A stretch of DNA of 64,000 nt from Variovorax sp. S12S4 (GTDB lineage: Bacteria; Pseudomonadota; Gammaproteobacteria; Burkholderiales; Burkholderiaceae_C): assembly GCF_023195515.1 (NCBI RefSeq), contig NZ_JALPKR020000002.1:4131001-4195000 (forward strand). The letters are read 5' to 3'. This document shows positions 62,583 to 64,000 of this stretch, one piece after another. The notes below the pieces were generated by a model that was given only the letters and a program-made list of their open reading frames with translations, was not told the origin of the DNA and made no database searches. Both the position numbers and the translations under genes were made by a program. Within the stretch, counting starts at the first letter, position 1. Each line of letters begins with the position of its first letter.

Positions 62583-64000
62583 GGCTGTGTGAAAACGCTT
62601 CGCCGTCGGCACTGACCTAAATAAAATCATGGCACCCGTTATCAGCGAGGTGCCCATGAAGCGATTCATCGAAGGCGAAGACCGACAGCAGGTCGCGTTG
62701 TTGCCGGAATGTCTGGATGACTATATCGGCGAAGACAACCCGGTGCGAGTGGTCGACGCCTTTGTCGAGGAACTGGATCTTCAGGCCCTCGGCTTCAAAG
62801 GCATGGACCCAGCTGCCACCGGTCGGCCTGCGTACCACCCGGCGGTGCTTCTGAAGCTCTACATCTACGGCTACCTGAACCGCATCCAGTCCAGCCGGCG
62901 CCTGGAGCGCGAGGCCCAGCGCAACGTCGAGCTGATGTGGCTCACTGGCCGGCTTGCCCCGGACTTCAAGACCATCGCCGACTTCCGTCACGACAACGGC
63001 GCGGGCATTCGCAATGTCTGCAAGCGCTTCATCGTCATGTGCCGGGAGCTCAAGCTGTTCACGCAGGCCATCGTGGCCATCGATGGCAGCAAATTCAAGG
63101 CGGTCAACAGCCGAGACCGCAACGTCACGCCGGCCAAGATTGATGCGCGCCAGCGGCAGATCGAGCAGAGCATCCAGCGCTACCTCGATGCGCTGGAGAC
63201 TACCGACCGCACCCAGCCCTCGGAGGTCGAGGCCAAGACCGAGCGGCTGCAGGACAAGATCAAGAGGCTGCGCGAACAGATGCGCCAGCTCGACGAGACC
63301 AAGGAACAACTGAAGCACGAGCCGGACGGTCAGCGCTCCACCACCGATCCCGATTCACGCTCGATGAACTCGCAAGCCAAGGGCTCGGGCCTGGTGGGCT
63401 ACAACGTCCAAACGGCGGTCGATGCGAAGAACCACTTGATCGTGGCGCACGAAGTCACGAACATCGGCAGCGACCGCTCGCAGCTGAGCAAGATGGCAAT
63501 GGCAGCACGCGATGCAATGGGAAAGGCCAAGCTGCAAGCACTGGCCGACCGTGGGTACTTCAACGGCACTGAACTCAAGGCCTGTGAGGACGCGAGCATT
63601 GCGACTTACGTGCCCAAGCCGATGACCTCGGGCGCCAAGGCCCAGGGGCGCTTCGACAAGAGCGACTTCATCTACATCGCCAGGGAGGACCAGTACCAGT
63701 GCCCAGCAGGCGAACGCGCCATCTATCGGTTCAACACGGTCGAGAGAAATGGCTTGAACGCACGCGTCTACTGGACCAGTGCTTGCCCTGGTTGCGCCAT
63801 GAAAGATGAGTGCACGACCAGCGACTACCGGCGCATCCGTCGGTGGGAGCACGAAAAGGTTCTGGAGCGCGTCCAGCGGCGCCTGGACAGGAAGCTTGAC
63901 GCCATGACCGAGCGACGACGCACCGTGGAGCACGTGTTCGGCACGCTGAAGCACTGGATGGGGTCCACCCACTTCCTGACGAAGACGCTGGCGCACGTCA
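62583..64000 (+). mobile_element. IS1182-family insertion sequence, left part
   Basis: The transposase frame is open to the window end. Upstream, the stretch GGCTGTGTGAAAACG near 62583 looks like the terminal inverted repeat of this IS family, so I place the left end there; the right end lies outside the window. It starts 95 bases after arr. Boundary precision is low because only one end is visible and I cannot compare copies. Confidence 0.7.
62656..64000 (+). CDS. IS1182-family transposase, 5' part (cut by window end)
   Basis: The frame from ATG 62656 is open to the end and gives 448 residues. An N-terminal DUF772-type helical domain (RQQVALLPECLDDYIGEDNP; HPAVLLKLYIYGYLNRIQSS) precedes the DDE domain. 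The acidic residues are Asp in VAIDGSKFKAVNSRDR, Asp in ALADRGYFNGTEL and Glu in RRTVEHVFGTLKHWMG. A cysteine-rich insert (CPAGERA ... CPGCAMKDEC) lies between the last two. No stop or frame break is present, so the element could be active. Confidence 0.9.
   Translation, partial: MKRFIEGEDRQQVALLPECLDDYIGEDNPVRVVDAFVEELDLQALGFKGMDPAATGRPAYHPAVLLKLYIYGYLNRIQSSRRLEREAQRNVELMWLTGRLAPDFKTIADFRHDNGAGIRNVCKRFIVMCRELKLFTQAIVAIDGSKFKAVNSRDRNVTPAKIDARQRQIEQSIQRYLDALETTDRTQPSEVEAKTERLQDKIKRLREQMRQLDETKEQLKHEPDGQRSTTDPDSRSMNSQAKGSGLVGYNVQTAVDAKNHLIVAHEVTNIGSDRSQLSKMAMAARDAMGKAKLQALADRGYFNGTELKACEDASIATYVPKPMTSGAKAQGRFDKSDFIYIAREDQYQCPAGERAIYRFNTVERNGLNARVYWTSACPGCAMKDECTTSDYRRIRRWEHEKVLERVQRRLDRKLDAMTERRRTVEHVFGTLKHWMGSTHFLTKTLAHV

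Noticed and set aside
1..64000. CRISPR arrays, tRNA or rRNA genes, prophage or plasmid-transfer genes.
   Set aside because: I found no regular spaced repeats, no cloverleaf-like sequence I could support and no phage or conjugation proteins in the window.

Overview
The window is high-GC (roughly two thirds G+C by eye), gene-dense DNA that looks like the chromosome of a betaproteobacterium of the Comamonadaceae, most like Variovorax. Three things point there: orphan Bug/TctC-type periplasmic receptors, a class I PHA synthase next to a thiolase, and the general gene content (DUF3182, hemerythrin and caa3-oxidase genes, CaiB/BaiF CoA transferase operons). The genus is inferred from protein recognition, not from a database search. 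I saw no rRNA, tRNA or CRISPR array.

Layout. 1-5.3 kb: the 3' end of treY (trehalose synthesis), a PRC-barrel protein, a broken DUF805-like membrane protein, and a MerR regulator divergent from a methyltransferase across a SoxR-box-like palindrome. 5.3-10.1 kb: a caa3-type oxidase module (fused subunit I+III, subunit II with its own haem c, a lipoprotein cytochrome, and a divergent dihaem cytochrome). 10.1-20.6 kb: stress and accessory genes (two paralogous small secreted proteins, a pyruvate-oxidase-like ThDP enzyme, DUF421, a Lys/Gly-rich basic protein, a CBS protein, isochorismatase, SDR, DUF3182 with an alpha/beta hydrolase, two hemerythrins). 20.6-23.4 kb: homospermidine synthase followed directly, in the same frame, by an amine oxidase. 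23.5-29.5 kb: a phospholipase D lipoprotein, an NlpD-like LytM protein, CreA, Nudix, FAH-family hydrolase divergent from a zeta-class GST isomerase, and PgeF. 29.6-32.6 kb: phaC-phaA. 33.1-39.2 kb: a LysR regulator divergent from a six-gene region (Bug receptor, MaoC-like hydratase, CoA transferase, CitE-like lyase, second Bug receptor) that matches the logic of itaconate/C5-dicarboxylate catabolism. 39.2-42.4 kb: a molybdenum hydroxylase with its own cytochrome c. 42.6-52.4 kb: one long minus-strand operon holding a peptide-type ABC importer with a flavin amine oxidase, a HAD protein, a tartrate/malate-type dehydrogenase and an aldehyde dehydrogenase. 52.9-61.2 kb: the opposing plus-strand run (GNAT, 2-hydroxyacid dehydrogenase, class III aminotransferase, Lrp, amino-acid-type ABC importer with a permease-ATPase fusion, formamidase). 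61.5-64 kb: GNAT, rifampin ADP-ribosyltransferase, and the left part of an IS1182-type element cut by the window end.

Two features cut across the whole window. First, a palindromic repeat of about 262 bp occurs twice (32655-32917 and 53798-54058); its arms of about 90 bp are conserved while its centre has diverged. Second, eight otherwise healthy genes each carry a single frame break. Five of them are exactly repaired by one extra base in a G or C run, so many of the 'broken' genes are probably consensus errors rather than pseudogenes.
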